DNA from: Lachnospiraceae bacterium
GTDB taxonomy: Bacteria > Bacillota > Clostridia > Lachnospirales > Lachnospiraceae
DNA: 64,000 nt
Assembly: GCA_017536965.1 (NCBI GenBank)
Contig: JAFWCK010000008.1
Location: 1-64,000 of the forward strand
Direction: 5' to 3'
The notes beneath the pieces are model-generated. The model saw nothing but the letters and a program-made list of their open reading frames with translations, was not told the origin of the DNA and searched no databases. Shown piece after piece: positions 33,381 to 42,994 of the stretch. Position numbers and translations under genes: made by a program. Positions within the stretch are counted from its first letter, which is position 1; the number at the start of each line of letters is the position of its first letter.

Positions 33381-34739
33381 ATGAACAGAAAAATGGATAT
33401 GGTGCATGGAAGCATCTGGAAAAAATTATTATTGTTTGCGCTTCCGTTAGCTGCCAGCAGTATGCTGCAGCAGCTCTTTAATTCTGCCGACCTTCTGGTC
33501 GTAGGGCAGTTTGCGGATTCTAATGCGCTTGCGGCTGTTGGCGCCAATGGTGCGATCATTCATCTTTTGATCAACTTGTTTGTTGGATTGACCGGAGGAA
33601 CGAATGTATTAGTTTCCACATTTATTGGACAGCAGAATAAGGAAGGAATCAAAAAAGCAATTCATACTTCGGTATCAGTTGCTGTTATCAGCGGTGTTTT
33701 GCTCGCAGTTGTCGGACAGTTTATAGCTAAACCTGTCCTGATGCTGATGAGTACCCCTGCAGAGATCCTTGATCTGACGGCAATCTATTTCCGTATTTAC
33801 TTTGCAGGAATGCCTTTCTTTATGCTGTACAACTTTGTTTCGGCAATTTATCGAAGCAAAGGAGATACAAGAACACCACTGGTCATTCTTGCCATTGCTG
33901 GTGTGATCAACGTAGGATTGAATCTGTTCTTCGTCATTGTCTGCCATCTGAGCGTGGAAGGCGTAGCAATTGCGACCGTTGTAAGTAATGCAATCTCAGC
34001 CTTTGTTTTGCTGGGATTGATGACCAAGGATAAAAGTGAGCTGGGATTCCGTTTTAAAGATCTTTGTATCAACGGACCAATTCTCAAAAGAATGTTTGCG
34101 ATTGGTATCCCGGGTGGACTGCAGGGAAGTGCATTCAGTATTTCTAATGTTATCATTCAGACTGCCATGAATTCTCTGGGTCCGGCAGCAATTGCAGCCA
34201 ATACGGTAGCACAGACCTATGAGAATTTCTGCTTCTTCTTCTGCGGCGCGTTTGGACAAGCTTCGCTTTCCTTCGTCGGACAAAATTATGGAGCAGGAAA
34301 CTTTGACCGATGCCGCGAAACGACAAGAAAGGCACTGGTATTGGGAATGGCGAGCGCTATCCTGCTGGCTTCCATCTTTGCTATCTTTGGACATTTCTTC
34401 TGCAGGCTGTACACACCGGATGAAGAGGTCATTAAGCTGGCAATGTACAGGCTGCGAATTGCAACGTTATTCTGCTTTTTGAACGGAACGGATCAGGTCT
34501 TCAGCGGGGCATTGCGTGTTTATGGACATACTGTTCTGCCTGCGGTGATCTCGATCGTAATGATCTGTGGCACAAGACTTCTTATGATCTTTACAATCTT
34601 CCGCGCTTATCCGTCTTATCCGCTTCTTGTAGCGATGTATCCGATCAGCTGGGTATTATCCAATGCTGCAATTTTGGTTGCATATTTAATAATTTTAAGT
34701 AAAATGAAGAAAAAGATGTATGAGGGAGGAACTGCATGA
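33381..34739 (+). CDS. MATE-family efflux transporter 1
   Basis: The 452-residue protein has about 12 hydrophobic segments and MATE landmarks: LPLAASSMLQQLFNSADLLVVGQF, YRSKGDTRTP and VGQNYGAG. MATE pumps export drugs or organic cations using Na+ or H+ gradients. It overlaps the cytidylate-kinase-like gene by 4 bases. Substrate unknown; export of aromatic compounds is possible. Confidence 0.9.
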   Translation: MNRKMDMVHGSIWKKLLLFALPLAASSMLQQLFNSADLLVVGQFADSNALAAVGANGAIIHLLINLFVGLTGGTNVLVSTFIGQQNKEGIKKAIHTSVSVAVISGVLLAVVGQFIAKPVLMLMSTPAEILDLTAIYFRIYFAGMPFFMLYNFVSAIYRSKGDTRTPLVILAIAGVINVGLNLFFVIVCHLSVEGVAIATVVSNAISAFVLLGLMTKDKSELGFRFKDLCINGPILKRMFAIGIPGGLQGSAFSISNVIIQTAMNSLGPAAIAANTVAQTYENFCFFFCGAFGQASLSFVGQNYGAGNFDRCRETTRKALVLGMASAILLASIFAIFGHFFCRLYTPDEEVIKLAMYRLRIATLFCFLNGTDQVFSGALRVYGHTVLPAVISIVMICGTRLLMIFTIFRAYPSYPLLVAMYPISWVLSNAAILVAYLIILSKMKKKMYEGGTA

Positions 34740-35356
34740 ACAGAATCATTACCATAGGTCGTGAATTTGGCTCCGGTGGAAGAGAAATGGGTGTCCGCCT
34801 GGCAAATGAACTCGGATTTCAGTATTATGACAAAGAGATCATTACCGGAATTGTGAATCATACGGATTATACAGAAAGCTACGTTAAGGAAATCATCGAA
34901 GGAAACACCCGTAGGATCATCCCGGTTACGATCGGAAGATCTTTGGATGTTGATGTAGAGTATCAGATCCAGCAGATGCAGGATATTGTAAAAGCTCAGA
35001 CAGAAGTCATCAAAGAGATGGCAGAGAAGTCTGACTGCGTCATTGTCGGAAGATGTGCAGATTATATCCTGGAAGAGGACGACGCAAACGGAAAAATACA
35101 ATTGTTCAAACTTTTTGTGCATGCAAGCATGGAAAGCCGTGTCAAACGATGCATGGAAAGAAGATCAGAAGATGAAATGAATATGACCGAGAAGGATATG
35201 GAAAAACAGATCCGCAAGGTCGATAAAGAAAGAGCTAACTATTATACAAATTACACTCTCCGTAAATGGGGAGCAAAAGAAAACTACGATATCTGCTTTA
35301 ATACGACCAATATGGAAATTAAGACTATGGTTCCATATATCGCAAGACTCTTCTAA
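34736..35356 (+). CDS. Cytidylate kinase-like family protein
   Basis: The 206-residue protein begins MNRIITIGREFGSGGREMG, a P-loop of the cytidylate-kinase-like family, and continues GFQYYDKEII. Members of this group are common in Clostridia next to transporters and differ from Cmk. No biochemical role is known to me. Its start overlaps the MATE stop, so they are co-translated. Confidence 0.82.
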   Translation: MNRIITIGREFGSGGREMGVRLANELGFQYYDKEIITGIVNHTDYTESYVKEIIEGNTRRIIPVTIGRSLDVDVEYQIQQMQDIVKAQTEVIKEMAEKSDCVIVGRCADYILEEDDANGKIQLFKLFVHASMESRVKRCMERRSEDEMNMTEKDMEKQIRKVDKERANYYTNYTLRKWGAKENYDICFNTTNMEIKTMVPYIARLF

Positions 35357-35380
35357 GTTTATCATCTCATTTATTAAATG

Positions 35381-35422
35381 AATTATCAGCCTCTTGAAAT
35401 CTATGCTCAAGAGGCTGATAAT
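35381..35422 (+). terminator. Strong hairpin after the kinase-like gene
   Basis: ATTATCAGCCTCTTGA pairs perfectly with TCAAGAGGCTGATAAT. The following T-run is weak (ATTATT). Confidence 0.75.
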
Positions 35423-35508
35423 ATTATTGAAAAGAAAATATAGTTGATTCGTTATTCCATTGTTTTCGGTGCACCTTGTGTGTCCGTGTTTTTCAAAGAA
35501 GGTAAGAA

Positions 35509-36894
35509 ATGAAAAAAGCAAGAAAAATGACGGAAGGAACGCCTTGGAAGCTGATCCTTCTTTTTGCGTTACCATTAATGGCAGGGCACGCTCTGCAGCA
35601 GCTGTATAATACCGTTGATGGTATTGTTGTTGGAAACTTTGTATCATCTGAAGCATTAGGCGCAGTTGGAACTTGTGCATCTCTGGTCATGCTGTTCCTT
35701 TGCTTTGCCGTTGGTATGTCAACGGGAAGTGCCGTCGTTATTTCCCAGTTCTATGGTGCAAATCGATATGAGGATATGCGCCGTGCGGTTTCCACCTGTA
35801 TGATCATGATGGTCGGACTGGGTATTGTTCTGACCGTGATCGGTGAATTCACGGCAGATCTCCTTCTGAAATATGTTCTGAATGTTCCGGAAGTATATCT
35901 TCAGGATGCTTCCGTTTATTTCCGGATCTTTCTGATCGGTCTTGCATTCCAGTTCCTGTATAATATCTGCGCAGCCGTATTAAGGTCCTTTGGCGATTCC
36001 AAGGCAACGTTGTATTTCCTGATCATTTCATCTATCAGCAACATTGTACTTGACCTGCTCTTTGTTATTGCATTCCATTGGGATGTTGCAGGTGTTGCAA
36101 TTGCAACCGTTATCGCCCATATTCTTTCCGCGATCGTAGCGGTCATATATATGTTCAAAAAATATGAGGTCCTGCGGTTTAAGAAAGGGGAGTTTCGTTT
36201 CCACAAAGAATCGGCAAAGATTTCTCTGAAGATGGCTATCCCGACCACACTGCAGCAAAGTATCATGTCCTTCGGATCACTGGCACTGCAGAGACTTGTC
36301 AATACATTTGATCTTAGTGTTCCTGGATTGCTGCCTGGTTATGTTGCAGGACAAAGACTGGAGACATTCCTTATGATCCCTGCCTTCTGTATTAATGCAA
36401 CCATGGCAACTTATACCGGACAGAATGTCGGAGCAGGCAGATTTGATCGTATCAGAAGCGGAAGAACAGCTGCCCGGATCATCTGTATTTCGATCCAGGT
36501 GGTGGTTGGACTGATCGCATTCTTCCTGCGTCATCCTCTGATACGTTTGTTTGGCGTAGGCGGAGTGTCGGAATCCTACGGTCTGGAATATTTGGTGACA
36601 ATGATCCCGTGCGTTCTGATATTTGCCCTGAATATGTCTACGATAGGAACACTGCAAGGCTCTGGCGATGTCATGTTTACTACGTTTGCTTCGATCAGCG
36701 GCTTTATCCTGCGTGTTGTCTTAGCTTATGTTCTTGGCCTGTTTACGCCACTCGGATACCGGATGATCTGGCTGAATCTTCCGATGGGCTGGATCTACAG
36801 TACGATCATTTGCGCCATTCGTTTCTATGGAGGAAAATGGAAAACGAAAGCCATTGTGCATCACGAACCGCAGGAGGCGGTCGAGGATAACTAA
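35509..36894 (+). CDS. MATE-family efflux transporter 2
   Basis: The 461-residue protein is a second MATE pump with FALPLMAGHALQQLYNTVDGIVVG, LRSFGDSKAT and TGQNVGAGR. It is preceded by a ribosome binding site (GAAGG) at 35501-35505 and followed by a perfect terminator, so it may be transcribed alone. Substrate unknown. Confidence 0.9.
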   Translation: MKKARKMTEGTPWKLILLFALPLMAGHALQQLYNTVDGIVVGNFVSSEALGAVGTCASLVMLFLCFAVGMSTGSAVVISQFYGANRYEDMRRAVSTCMIMMVGLGIVLTVIGEFTADLLLKYVLNVPEVYLQDASVYFRIFLIGLAFQFLYNICAAVLRSFGDSKATLYFLIISSISNIVLDLLFVIAFHWDVAGVAIATVIAHILSAIVAVIYMFKKYEVLRFKKGEFRFHKESAKISLKMAIPTTLQQSIMSFGSLALQRLVNTFDLSVPGLLPGYVAGQRLETFLMIPAFCINATMATYTGQNVGAGRFDRIRSGRTAARIICISIQVVVGLIAFFLRHPLIRLFGVGGVSESYGLEYLVTMIPCVLIFALNMSTIGTLQGSGDVMFTTFASISGFILRVVLAYVLGLFTPLGYRMIWLNLPMGWIYSTIICAIRFYGGKWKTKAIVHHEPQEAVEDN

Positions 36895-36949
36895 CCGTTT
36901 CTGCATCAAATTTGTTGCAAACACTTAATAAATTCGAAATAGTTTTTTA

Positions 36950-36986
36950 ATATGCACGTAATTGAATATTACGTGCATATTTTTTA
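36950..36986 (+). terminator. Terminator after the second MATE gene
   Basis: ATATGCACGTAAT and ATTACGTGCATAT form a perfect 13-bp stem followed by a T-run. Confidence 0.92.
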
Positions 36987-37046
36987 TAATCATGCTGTAT
37001 TCATCCTCAATCACTTGTAAGCCTCCCAGCGACATGTGATTTTCAG

Positions 37047-38720
37047 ATGAAGAATACACTCACCAGAAAGAATCACATACCGCAGATCGTTTTCGGAGCG
37101 CTTTTCTTTTTAGCGTTTCTTTTCATATGTATCTTTTTCCCGTATTTCAGCAAAGCAGATGAGACTGGCTATGTGGATGCCAGTGAATTAAATGTACGCA
37201 CCGGTCCCGGAACTTGGGCACCAGCAGTTGGCACTTTGTCTTATACAACAATCACGATCGTTGGTGAAGCTAAGGACGCAGAAGGAGATCTCTGGTATAA
37301 GATCAAGTATGCTGGAGGGGAGTATTATGTATATGCCGATTATGTAACGATACAATCCGGTACATCTGATGATGTGGTTTACAGCAACTCATCTTCCTCA
37401 TCTTCATTTGAAGAGCAGCTATCAGCATTTCCGGAAAGCTACCAGAAACTAATTCGGGATATTCATGCTAGTTATCCAAATTATATTTTTGAAGCAGATT
37501 ACGTCAATATCAGCTATGACGACGCTGTCTATCTGGAAAGCATTGGGCATAAAAAACTGGTCAACATGTATTCCGACGGCATTTCCTGGAGATCATTAGA
37601 CAGCGGCTGCTATAACCGCTCGTCCGGAACCTGGGACACCTATTCCGGCGACTGGACGGATGCAGGTATTGATGTAATAGAATATTATATGGATCCGCGT
37701 AATTTTCTGAATACCAGGAATATGTTTATCTTTGCACAGCAGACCTATTCCGGCGCAGAGACCAGATCCGGAGTTGAGACGATCGCCGCAGGATCATTCC
37801 TTGCAGGTAATTATACAGATTCCACAGGTACGCATAGTTATATAGATACCATTATGGAGGCAGCAAAAGAGTCTAATGTCAGTCCATATGTCATTGCCGC
37901 GACCATCCGTGCGGAGCAGCCAACGTGGGGACAGTCGCCACTGATTGACGGAAGTCATGGCTATTATAATTTCTTTAACTTTGGTGCAAGTGGATCGGAT
38001 GTTGTTGGAAATGGTATCTATTTTGCCAAAACGCAGGGATGGGATACGGTATATAAATCAATCCTTGGCGGAGCCAAAGGATACTATAACGGATATCTGA
38101 AAGCCGGTCAGGATACATATTTCTATAAAGATTACAACTTACCAAATCTGGATTTTAATCATCAATATGCACAGAGCGTCTATGATCAGATCGGAAACGC
38201 AGCATTTTTGCGCAATGCGATCGGATCTGATTACAATGCAGTCCTTACCCTTAGGATCCCGGTCTATACAGAAATGCCGTTGGTACCACAGGGGTATCCG
38301 GAAGAGAATGGCTCTTTGAATAAGCGCTATGCTCAAGATGGCTCTGTTCTGCCGCGTGGTACGCAGACAATCGCAATGGTTCCAAATAACACTATGGTAA
38401 CTACACCGCCTGTAAATGATGTGGCAGATGACCCGAAAAAAGTAACAGAACAGCCGGCAACACCGGTTGAAGAACCGACAACTGCACCTGTACAGGAAGA
38501 GCCGACAACGGCACCTGTTCAGACTGCAACTTATTCTGCGGGGGATGCAAACGGCGATGGGAAAATCTCAGCCATGGATTATGTGGCTGTGAAAAACCAT
38601 ATTATGGGAACAAAAACAATAACGGACAATGCAAAGCTGAAAGCAGCAGATGCCAATGGAGATGGCAAGATATCTGCTTTGGATTATGTCCGGATCAAAA
38701 ATATGATTTTAGGGAATTAA
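37047..38720 (+). CDS. Secreted SH3-glucosaminidase with C-terminal dockerin
   Basis: The 557-residue protein has a signal peptide with a long hydrophobic core (to about residue 36), an SH3_3 domain (VDASELNVRTGPG), and a glucosaminidase-like region (about 120-400, with YMDPRNFLN, AATIRAEQPTWG and YNFFNFGA) as in endo-beta-N-acetylglucosaminidases that cut peptidoglycan. A Pro/Thr-rich linker (TTAPVQEEPTTAPVQ) leads to a type I dockerin at 499-557 with two calcium loops, DANGDGKISAMDYVAVK and DANGDGKISALDYVRIK. Dockerins bind cohesins. No cohesin is obvious in the window. The following gene encodes a membrane-anchored surface protein. Confidence 0.88.
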   Translation: MKNTLTRKNHIPQIVFGALFFLAFLFICIFFPYFSKADETGYVDASELNVRTGPGTWAPAVGTLSYTTITIVGEAKDAEGDLWYKIKYAGGEYYVYADYVTIQSGTSDDVVYSNSSSSSSFEEQLSAFPESYQKLIRDIHASYPNYIFEADYVNISYDDAVYLESIGHKKLVNMYSDGISWRSLDSGCYNRSSGTWDTYSGDWTDAGIDVIEYYMDPRNFLNTRNMFIFAQQTYSGAETRSGVETIAAGSFLAGNYTDSTGTHSYIDTIMEAAKESNVSPYVIAATIRAEQPTWGQSPLIDGSHGYYNFFNFGASGSDVVGNGIYFAKTQGWDTVYKSILGGAKGYYNGYLKAGQDTYFYKDYNLPNLDFNHQYAQSVYDQIGNAAFLRNAIGSDYNAVLTLRIPVYTEMPLVPQGYPEENGSLNKRYAQDGSVLPRGTQTIAMVPNNTMVTTPPVNDVADDPKKVTEQPATPVEEPTTAPVQEEPTTAPVQTATYSAGDANGDGKISAMDYVAVKNHIMGTKTITDNAKLKAADANGDGKISALDYVRIKNMILGN

Positions 38721-38721
38721 T

Positions 38722-39813
38722 ATGAAAACACTAAAAAGAATCTTACCTGTTTTTTTGATCACTGTTCTTTTCGTCATTATTTGCTTGCCGGGAAAGAGCT
38801 ATGCTGCAGGAGGTGCTTATGTCTCTGACGATTATTTAGAAATTGCAGTTGGAGAAACGGCATATATTTCTGTTGGTACTAGTAATGCGGCTGGAGCTTA
38901 TTCAGTTTATGGTGATGGATGCGTTATGGCAAATGATGGCGGCTTTTTAGATAACGATGCTGCCACTATTGGCGTTTATGGCGCAAGTGCGGGAGATGGT
39001 GTTGTTACTGTCTACTTCAGCACACTTGCTACTTATGATGAAGAAGAACTGGATGGAACCACTTATTATGTTTCAGTTCATGTTTATGCGCCGGACGGCG
39101 GTTATACAGGTGACTATGGAAAAAGCGGAGAATTGCCTGATTACAATTATGATGAAGTTACACAGGTTTCTGATGTGCTGAATCTTTGGCTGTATGATGA
39201 ACCGTATTCCATTCTGACAGATCTTTCAGGAGTTGAAAAGCCAAAAGGATTTACAGAGACGGACGGAACCTTTGAAGGTGAAAAGGTTAAAACACTGAAT
39301 TACGGGTCAGAGATCGTTCTGTATGCTCTTTGGAATCACTGGACCGGAGATGTGATCCTTCGCACGTATGATCCGACAACACAGACATTTGGAGAACCAG
39401 CTGCATTTAACCAAGGAAATAATACCTATTATTTGTTAAAGATTCCAAGCGGAACGGAGATTCCGGAAGGTTATACAAAGACAGAACTTACATTAAATGG
39501 TAATAAAGTTGAAGCACTTCAAATTAATAAAGAAGGCTATGAGGATATCTATTATATCTATGCTTTGTACGATGGACAAAGTGGGGTCTATTCCTACGAT
39601 AAAAAAGAAGGGACTCTTCAGAGAACTCTGGAATTAAAACCTGCGCAGGAAGAAGAACAGCCGGAAAAAGCAGAGGTGAAGAAATCGCCTATCTTCAGTA
39701 ATAAGATCTTTCTGATCGCGTTGGGCGTTGCAGCAGTGATCATCATTATTCTGATCATCCTGCTTGCAGTGACTCGGAAGAAATATAAAGATTTAACGGA
39801 AGATGATTATTGA
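38722..39813 (+). CDS. Membrane-anchored surface protein with beta-rich N-terminal domain
   Basis: The 363-residue protein has a signal peptide (ending near AYA, residue 29), an extracellular beta-rich region beginning DDYLEIAVGETAYISVGTSN, more repeats of a tyrosine-rich fold, and one C-terminal membrane segment with a charged tail RKKYKDL. It starts 2 bases after the dockerin protein. An Ig-like or cohesin-like fold is possible for the N-terminal domain, but I cannot decide from sequence. Confidence 0.7.
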   Translation: MKTLKRILPVFLITVLFVIICLPGKSYAAGGAYVSDDYLEIAVGETAYISVGTSNAAGAYSVYGDGCVMANDGGFLDNDAATIGVYGASAGDGVVTVYFSTLATYDEEELDGTTYYVSVHVYAPDGGYTGDYGKSGELPDYNYDEVTQVSDVLNLWLYDEPYSILTDLSGVEKPKGFTETDGTFEGEKVKTLNYGSEIVLYALWNHWTGDVILRTYDPTTQTFGEPAAFNQGNNTYYLLKIPSGTEIPEGYTKTELTLNGNKVEALQINKEGYEDIYYIYALYDGQSGVYSYDKKEGTLQRTLELKPAQEEEQPEKAEVKKSPIFSNKIFLIALGVAAVIIIILIILLAVTRKKYKDLTEDDY

Positions 39814-39888
39814 TCCGGATAATCTTTGAACGAAAAAGAATATCCCTCCTGAGGGAAACATAATAATTCGACAGTATATCAGAGAAAT

Positions 39889-39912
39889 GCCGCTCGCTTT
39901 GGGCGGCTTTTT
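39889..39912 (+). terminator. Terminator after the surface protein gene
   Basis: GCCGCTC pairs with GGGCGGC (G-T allowed) with a short loop and five T. A smaller hairpin TCCCTCCTGAGGGA lies at 39843-39856. Confidence 0.8.
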
Positions 39913-40001
39913 CTTGCTCTTTCTTTTGCTATCATATAAGATACTGATGAGGATATTATTCTTTTCGACGGTTCTGATCGGATACCCCATAGTATAAAAA
40001 A

Positions 40002-41024
40002 ATGAATATTTTGATCGATTATCCTTCGGCGGCACAGTATTGGCTTTATCTGCAAGATTCGAAAAATGATATTATAAAAAGAAATCAGCAGATCAGATAT
40101 GTATCTTCATTTGATGAAAGTGCAGTCTTCATATCCGAACAATATGGGTTTGACATTCCCATTCATATTTCTGTATCGAATAAAGCTCATAGGAACCAGG
40201 GACGATTATTTTCCACACATTATATGGCCGGCAGTCTTCCGGAAAACAGTTTTATTCAGTTAGGAAGGAATGTCGCGATTGCCAGTCCCGAGTTGTGTTT
40301 TTTACGAGCATCTAATTGCTTGAGCTTTCCAACCCTTGTAGTTTTTGCTTGTGACTTGTGCGCAATCTATTCCCATTCCCTTACGGACCATTTTGGTCTG
40401 CAAAGTCGTACGCCTGTTACCAGTGTTGCAAAAATCAAAGCTTTTTTGGATAACGTTAAAAATGTAAAAGGAATCAAAACAGCCAAAGCAGCAATTCAAT
40501 ATGTGTTAGAAAACTCAAATTCGCCAATGGAATCGAAACTGGCAGCTATCAGTCAACTTCCTATCAACAGAGGAGGTTTTCGTCTTTTAAAACCTGATCT
40601 GAATTCTCGTGTCAAGCTGAGCGAAAGCGGTAAAAGCCTGGTGAAAAGGGATTCTCTATATTGCGATATGGTCTGGAAAGACGAGAAAGTGGTGGTGGAA
40701 TACGACAGCAATCTTTCGCATCTAAGCAAAAAACAGCACTACTATGACAAGCAAAGAATCACTGCTTTGAATTTGTCCGGATATACGGTTATCAGTATAA
40801 CAGCAGACAACCTTCGAAATTTCCGATGTATTGAAGAAATATTTTATCTAATCAGGTCTAAATTGCAGATGAGGTCTTATTCAAAAGAGTTTGAAAAATT
40901 TTTTGACATCAGATACGATGCTGTAAAAGATGTTTTTTTCTCGCGGAATGATCTTTTTCTTCCGGAAAGTTGGAAGCTTCCCCTTGAGCAAAATAATTCC
41001 GCAAGTGACCAAATTTTGAGATGA
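40002..41024 (+). CDS. AbiEi-like/DUF559-type protein, possible nuclease fold
   Basis: The 340-residue protein has an N-terminal part similar in style to AbiEi-type antitoxin-like regulators and a C-terminal part with YCDMVWKDEKVVVEYDSN, then YYDKQRITALNLSGYTVISI. This pattern (D, later ExD with a basic residue) looks like the PD-(D/E)XK/DUF559 endonuclease core. The ribosome binding site is weak. Base composition looks more AT-rich than neighbours. No toxin partner is seen beside it. Function unknown. Confidence 0.6.
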   Translation: MNILIDYPSAAQYWLYLQDSKNDIIKRNQQIRYVSSFDESAVFISEQYGFDIPIHISVSNKAHRNQGRLFSTHYMAGSLPENSFIQLGRNVAIASPELCFLRASNCLSFPTLVVFACDLCAIYSHSLTDHFGLQSRTPVTSVAKIKAFLDNVKNVKGIKTAKAAIQYVLENSNSPMESKLAAISQLPINRGGFRLLKPDLNSRVKLSESGKSLVKRDSLYCDMVWKDEKVVVEYDSNLSHLSKKQHYYDKQRITALNLSGYTVISITADNLRNFRCIEEIFYLIRSKLQMRSYSKEFEKFFDIRYDAVKDVFFSRNDLFLPESWKLPLEQNNSASDQILR

Positions 41025-41144
41025 ATGAAGGGAAAAAAGCAAGAAATTTCCGCAAGTGACTCACTCAACGGGGCTTAGGCTGGTCACTTGCGCATATTTC
41101 TTGCATTACGCGAGGTAAAGAAGGATTATTCAGGTCACATGCGC
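40999..41144 (+). repeat. GCAAGTGACC repeat family with 22-bp inverted arms
   Basis: CCGCAAGTGACC at 40999-41010 lies at the end of the upstream gene. Two near-complementary 22-base arms occur at 41039-41060 and 41083-41104, separated by 22 bases. A degenerate copy, GGTCACATGCGC, is at 41133-41144. The arms may form a hairpin. No T-run follows. Confidence 0.7.
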
Positions 41145-41263
41145 AGAAAAATTGCAGAGACAAAAAGGAACGATGGTCAGAGAGGTCTCTTTATTAATAA
41201 AACCATTTTTGCTATAATCTGTTTAAAGAAATAGGACAAAAAGAGTAAGGAAGAGCAGGATTG

Positions 41264-41542
41264 ATGGATCCGCATATTAGAGCATACAGAGACTATGATC
41301 AGAACGCAGATCAGCCATATGGGGATTTTTCGGATGGCCGGCCTAATGGCTTTATGCGGCCTGACATAGAGCCGGGGTTTGGAGAGGACATTGGTATGTC
41401 CATGCGGATCAGCCGTCTTTATCAGAGTTTGGAAGAAAAAGGAGATTACGCAACGCTGGATAAAGCAAAAAGAAACGAACACTTTCGCGAGTATCTCCTG
41501 ACAAACTTTGATGAGCAGGAATATGGGCACGATTACTATTGA
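41264..41542 (+). CDS. Hypothetical acidic protein, 92 aa
   Basis: The ORF starts at ATG 41264 after AAGGAAGAG. It is rich in Asp, Tyr, Pro and Gly in the first 40 residues, then helical and charged. It overlaps the start of the YgjP-like hydrolase by 20 bases, so they are probably co-translated. No recognised domain. Confidence 0.6.
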   Translation: MDPHIRAYRDYDQNADQPYGDFSDGRPNGFMRPDIEPGFGEDIGMSMRISRLYQSLEEKGDYATLDKAKRNEHFREYLLTNFDEQEYGHDYY

Positions 41543-42044
41543 AGGCATCCCGATCGAGGTGCAAAAAAAGAGAATTAAAAACCTGCATCTGCATGTTAAA
41601 GCAGATGGCAGCGTTTATGTCACGATCCCACGTTATGTTTCGCTGAAAGAGGCAGAGAACTTTGCCAGGGCAAACATCGATTGGATCAGAAAACAGCAGG
41701 GGAAGATTCAGCTGCGTCCGAGTAAAGAAGACTATGAAGCACAGAAAGAATCCCTGATGCAGAGGATCCGGCCGTTTCTTTGGAAATGGGAAGGAATGAC
41801 AGATCTTAGATGCAAAAGCTGGCATGTGCGTTATATGACAAGCCGCTGGGGAAGCTGCATTCCTGAAAAAGGAAGGATCTGTTTTAATCTGCAATTAGCA
41901 GATAAAAGCGACGCCTGTCTGGAATACGTGATCCTGCATGAACTGCTGCATTTAAAGTATCGCGGTCATGGAGAAGATTTCAAACAAGAACTGACCAGGT
42001 ATATGCCGGAATGGAAATATTATCAAAAATTGCTGAAACAGTAA
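41523..42044 (+). CDS. YgjP/SprT-like zinc metal-dependent hydrolase (DUF45)
   Basis: The 173-residue protein has LHELLHLKYRGHGEDF with HELLH at residues 139-143, the zinc motif of the YgjP (DUF45) metallopeptidase-like family, and MTSRWGSC, also typical of it. An earlier ATG at 41508 would give 178 residues; I preferred 41523 because GAGCAGGA precedes it. Substrate unknown. Confidence 0.85.
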   Translation: MGTITIEGIPIEVQKKRIKNLHLHVKADGSVYVTIPRYVSLKEAENFARANIDWIRKQQGKIQLRPSKEDYEAQKESLMQRIRPFLWKWEGMTDLRCKSWHVRYMTSRWGSCIPEKGRICFNLQLADKSDACLEYVILHELLHLKYRGHGEDFKQELTRYMPEWKYYQKLLKQ

Positions 42045-42055
42045 AAGAGGACAAT

Positions 42056-42994
42056 ATGAAAAAGACGATTGCAAGAATCATAGTAGTTATGCTTTCACTC
42101 ACGCTCATTGCAGCCGCTCTTTCTGCTTGCGGAAAGAAAGAGGAAGAAGTCATCATAACGACAGAAGATATGGACTTTGGTCCTGATCCAAAAGAAAACG
42201 TGACGATGGAAGTTGCGAGGGATGATAATCTGAGGAAAATGTTATTTGCTTTTGATCCGTACTCTGATAATGGATCGCCGGGCAGTATGGAATATGACAG
42301 CCGGAATGAGATCTCAAACCGTCGTCTTTTAGACAGCCTGTTTGGACAAAAATGCTGTGCAGACTATTCACTTTATCCGGTTCCGCAGGCAACGGAATCT
42401 GAAACTTCCATGTCTGTGCCGGCGGAAGCTTTCAGCTGGACAGCAACGCATATCTTCCATGTTCCGCAGAATGTTGTTGCAGATTATGAGCGAACCAGCA
42501 GCAACTACAGTGATAACAGTTTTTCCGGAGCCATCACCCTGGATGAGAATAAAGTGAAGTGGTATTATTCTGATTTCACCATTATCCGTGCTGAATACGA
42601 TGGTACATACTACTACATTAAATATCGGCGGAACCACGATGATCCTCGCATTACAGGCAACAAATATCAGCAGGTCTACTATGCGATCATGGCGAAAGAG
42701 ACAGTAGATAATCAGGAATACTGGACTTTATATACACATAGTGCGGATGCTTTTATTCCGGTCGTGAAAGATCCAAATCTGGAGCCGGATGAGGTCTTGG
42801 ATGAAGTTGAAATGCTGACGATCAGCGATAGCAATGTTGTGGTTCGCAGCGGACCATCAAAGGAGTATGACAGAGTGACGGTGCTGGCTCCTGGTATCCT
42901 GGTATATGCTTTAGGAACAAAAGGAGATTGGACCTATATCCGTTACTATGATCATTACGGATGGATCTTCTCCGAACTCCTGGAGCCGCGATGA
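42056..42994 (+). CDS. Lipoprotein with C-terminal SH3 domain
   Basis: The 312-residue protein has a lipoprotein signal with lipobox LSAC near residue 28, then an acidic linker, a middle domain I do not recognise, and an SH3_3 domain at the end (SNVVVRSGPSKEYDRV and GWIFSELLEP). It is likely anchored outside the membrane and may bind cell wall. The next gene overlaps its stop. Confidence 0.8.
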   Translation: MKKTIARIIVVMLSLTLIAAALSACGKKEEEVIITTEDMDFGPDPKENVTMEVARDDNLRKMLFAFDPYSDNGSPGSMEYDSRNEISNRRLLDSLFGQKCCADYSLYPVPQATESETSMSVPAEAFSWTATHIFHVPQNVVADYERTSSNYSDNSFSGAITLDENKVKWYYSDFTIIRAEYDGTYYYIKYRRNHDDPRITGNKYQQVYYAIMAKETVDNQEYWTLYTHSADAFIPVVKDPNLEPDEVLDEVEMLTISDSNVVVRSGPSKEYDRVTVLAPGILVYALGTKGDWTYIRYYDHYGWIFSELLEPR

